Shown piece by piece: positions 30,436-32,172 of a stretch of 32,172 nt of DNA. A program made the translations under genes and the position numbers. Source of the DNA: an uncultured Rhodospirillales bacterium (GTDB taxonomy: Bacteria; Pseudomonadota; Alphaproteobacteria; Acetobacterales; Acetobacteraceae); contig CAIYCW010000039.1 of the NCBI GenBank assembly GCA_903924855.1, positions 1 to 32,172 on the forward strand, given 5' to 3'. Position 1 is the stretch's first letter; each line of letters begins with the position of its first letter. The notes under the pieces were generated by a model. The model had not been told where the DNA came from. It searched no databases and was given only the letters and a program-made list of their open reading frames with translations.

Positions 30436-31965
30436 ATGAGCACCGATACGACCAGCGAAATCGCGCGCCGCCGCACCTTCGCCATCATCTCCCATCCGGA
30501 CGCCGGCAAAACCACCCTCACCGAACGCCTGCTGCGCGCGGGCGGCGCGATCCAGCTCGCCGGCAATGTGCGCGCCAAGGGCGAACGCCGGCGCACCCGT
30601 TCGGACTGGATGGGCATCGAACGCGACCGCGGCATCTCGGTCGTCACCTCCGTGATGACCTTCGAATTTGCGGACTGCGTCTTCAACCTGCTCGACACAC
30701 CCGGCCACGAAGACTTCTCCGAAGACACCTACCGCACCCTCACCGCGGTGGACGCCGCCGTCATGGTGATCGACGCCGCCAAGGGCATCGAGGCCCGCAC
30801 CCGCAAGCTGTTCGAGATCTGCCGCCTGCGCGACATCCCCATCCTCACCTTCATCAACAAGATGGACCGTGAGGCGCAGGACCCCTTCGCCCTGCTCGAC
30901 GAGGTCTCCTCCGCCCTCGCACTGGACACCGCCCCCGTCACCTGGCCGGTGGGCCGTGCCTCCGAATTCGTCGGCACCTATGATCTGCGCAAGCGCGAAT
31001 ACCACCTCACCACCGATCTCGCGCAATCCGACCCGCGGATGATCCAGGTCTCCGAGGAGCTCGACCTGGTGCGCGGGGCGCTTCCGGAATTCGAGGTCGA
31101 ACCCTTCGCGGCCGGCCACCTCACCCCGGTCTTCTTCGGCAGCGCCATCCGAGACATCGGCGTGGAAGACCTGCTGCGCGGCCTCGCCGAATACGGCCCC
31201 CGCCCGCGCGCCCAACCCGCCGACACCCGCATCGTCGAGGCGTCGGAGAGCAACCTCACCGCCCTGGTCTTCAAGATCCAGGCCAACATGGACCCCAACC
31301 ACCGCGACCGCATCGCCTTCGCCCGCGTCTGCTCGGGCAAGCTGGTCCGCGGCATGCGCCTCAAACAGGTTCGCACCGGCAAGCTCATCCCGCTGCACGC
31401 CCCCCAGTTCTTCTTCGCCCGCGACCGCCAGATCGCCGATGAGGCCTATGCCGGCGACGTCGTCGGCATCCCCAACCACGGCACACTGCGCATCGGCGAC
31501 ACGCTCTCCGAAAACGAAGACCTCAACTTCGTGGGCGTCCCCTACTTCGCCCCGGAAATCCTGCGCCGCGTGCAGATCAAGGACGCGATGAAAGCCAAGA
31601 AGCTGCGCCAGGCGCTGCAGGAACTCGCCGAGGAAGGCGTGGTCCAGCTCTTCCGCCCGCAGGATGGCTCGCCGCCCATGGTGGGCGTCGTCGGCACACT
31701 CCAGCTCGACGTGCTGCAGGCCCGCCTGGCCGGCGAATACGGCGTCGAGATCAGCTTCGACACCACACCCTTCCAACTCGCCCGCTGGATGTCCGGCGGC
31801 AAGCTGGACATCGAGAAATTCGCCCAGGTCAACCGCACCAACATGGCCGACGACGTCGACGGCGACCCGGTCTACCTCGCCACATCGAACTTCATGATGC
31901 GCCGCACGGCGGAACTCGCGCCGACTCTGACGTTCAAGGACATCAAGGATTTCAAGGCGAGCTGA
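30436..31965 (+). CDS. prfC: Peptide chain release factor 3
   Basis: A GTPase that removes RF1/RF2 from the ribosome after peptide release. The 509 residues have G1 SHPDAGKTT (19-27), the effector region RGISVVTSVMTFEF, G3 DTPGHEDFSEDTYRTL (from 87) and G4 NKMD (141-144), followed by the beta-barrel domain and RF3-type C-terminal domain (LAEEGVVQLF, VGVVGTLQLDVLQARL). An upstream in-frame start would add 28 residues over the repeat region; ATG 30436 begins the family sequence. A hairpin repeat (copy E) starts 5 bp after the stop. Confidence 0.97.
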   Translation: MSTDTTSEIARRRTFAIISHPDAGKTTLTERLLRAGGAIQLAGNVRAKGERRRTRSDWMGIERDRGISVVTSVMTFEFADCVFNLLDTPGHEDFSEDTYRTLTAVDAAVMVIDAAKGIEARTRKLFEICRLRDIPILTFINKMDREAQDPFALLDEVSSALALDTAPVTWPVGRASEFVGTYDLRKREYHLTTDLAQSDPRMIQVSEELDLVRGALPEFEVEPFAAGHLTPVFFGSAIRDIGVEDLLRGLAEYGPRPRAQPADTRIVEASESNLTALVFKIQANMDPNHRDRIAFARVCSGKLVRGMRLKQVRTGKLIPLHAPQFFFARDRQIADEAYAGDVVGIPNHGTLRIGDTLSENEDLNFVGVPYFAPEILRRVQIKDAMKAKKLRQALQELAEEGVVQLFRPQDGSPPMVGVVGTLQLDVLQARLAGEYGVEISFDTTPFQLARWMSGGKLDIEKFAQVNRTNMADDVDGDPVYLATSNFMMRRTAELAPTLTFKDIKDFKAS

Positions 31966-31970
31966 AGCGC

Positions 31971-32010
31971 TTCTTTTTTTGAAAAAAAAGAAACAAAAAA
32001 ACTTTCATCC
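31971..32010 (+). repeat. 3' hairpin repeat, copy E
   Basis: TTCTTTTTTT / AAAAAAAAGAA stem followed by CAAAAAAACTTTCATCC. It begins 5 nt after the prfC stop, in the gene's direction. Confidence 0.75.
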
Positions 32011-32044
32011 GGTGAGGCCGCTGAACCCGGCAGTGCACCCCTCA

Positions 32045-32080
32045 CCCGTCATTGCGAGCGCAGCGAAGCAATCCATCGAA
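32045..32080 (+). repeat. TCATTGCGAGCG repeat, copy 2
   Basis: CCCGTCATTGCGAGCGCAGC followed by GAAGCAATCCATCGAA. It differs from copy 1 (22237) at a few positions only. It follows hairpin repeat copy E at about the same distance as copy 1 follows copy C. Confidence 0.75.
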
Positions 32081-32110
32081 CAGCCGCCGCGTTCTGTGAT
32101 TTCGAGAACC

Positions 32111-32138
32111 CGTAGGGCGGGTCCACGACCCGCCATCC
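32111..32138 (+). repeat. GTAGGGCGGGTC hairpin, end of window
   Basis: GGGCGGGTC and GACCCGCC pair around CAC, preceded by CGTA. Same family as 22047. From 31966 to the window end I see no gene. Confidence 0.65.
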
Positions 32139-32172
32139 GCGCCCCACGACAAAGCCCGTCACCCGCCGTCAC

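Noticed and set aside
30329..31776. Long minus-strand frames opposite prfC and opposite the peptide-binding protein
   Set aside because: Composition is that of antisense shadows in GC-rich DNA (Gly/Asp/Val/His runs), with no family motifs.

Overview
The window looks like chromosomal DNA of a high-GC alphaproteobacterium, most likely Rhodospirillales/Acetobacteraceae. That placement is an inference from gene content, the thrB-rnhA pair and the gpmI-envC-ctpA-DUF610-rppH order; there is no rRNA in the window to test it. I recognised about 31 protein genes or gene remnants, one small IS remnant, two convincing intrinsic terminators and many short palindromic intergenic repeats. I saw no tRNA, rRNA or CRISPR array.

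Layout. 0.2-2.6 kb: an ABC-F ATPase, divergent from ndk, followed by two nested palindromes and a terminator. 2.9-4.6 kb: a PEP-CTERM secreted protein that overlaps tail to tail with a calpain-like (C2) cysteine protease. 4.8-5.9 kb: a decaying patch with a 3' racemase fragment and a frameshifted diheme cytochrome c. 6.0-9.5 kb: rnhA-thrB, a lipoprotein, a dienelactone hydrolase, a DUF4169 protein and CreA. 9.6-17.2 kb (minus strand): a housekeeping and envelope block read as omega-aminotransferase, gpmI, envC, ctpA, divergent polysaccharide deacetylase, rppH. 17.3-22.05 kb (plus strand): GST, GT4 glycosyltransferase, CobW-type GTPase, WD40 protein, aldo/keto reductase.

22.05-24.6 kb is the accessory part: clustered intergenic repeats, an unrecognised Arg/Pro-rich protein, an internally deleted IS5/IS427-like element with both ends, and a BrnT/BrnA toxin-antitoxin pair behind a perfect 16-bp palindrome. 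24.6-26.8 kb: an alpha/beta hydrolase without its nucleophile, a Gfo/Idh/MocA oxidoreductase and a small membrane protein. 26.8-32 kb (plus strand): rpsD, a Rhizobium etli type asparaginase, a periplasmic peptide-binding protein and prfC.

No large new multigene system is evident. The most unusual signal is between the genes. A hairpin repeat occurs five times, always 3' of a gene and in the same orientation relative to it, with different but still paired stems. In four genes the TAG stop codon is itself the first part of a palindromic repeat. Other points of interest are the PEP-CTERM/calpain pair, the nucleophile-less hydrolase, the CobW-WD40 pair and the deleted IS.
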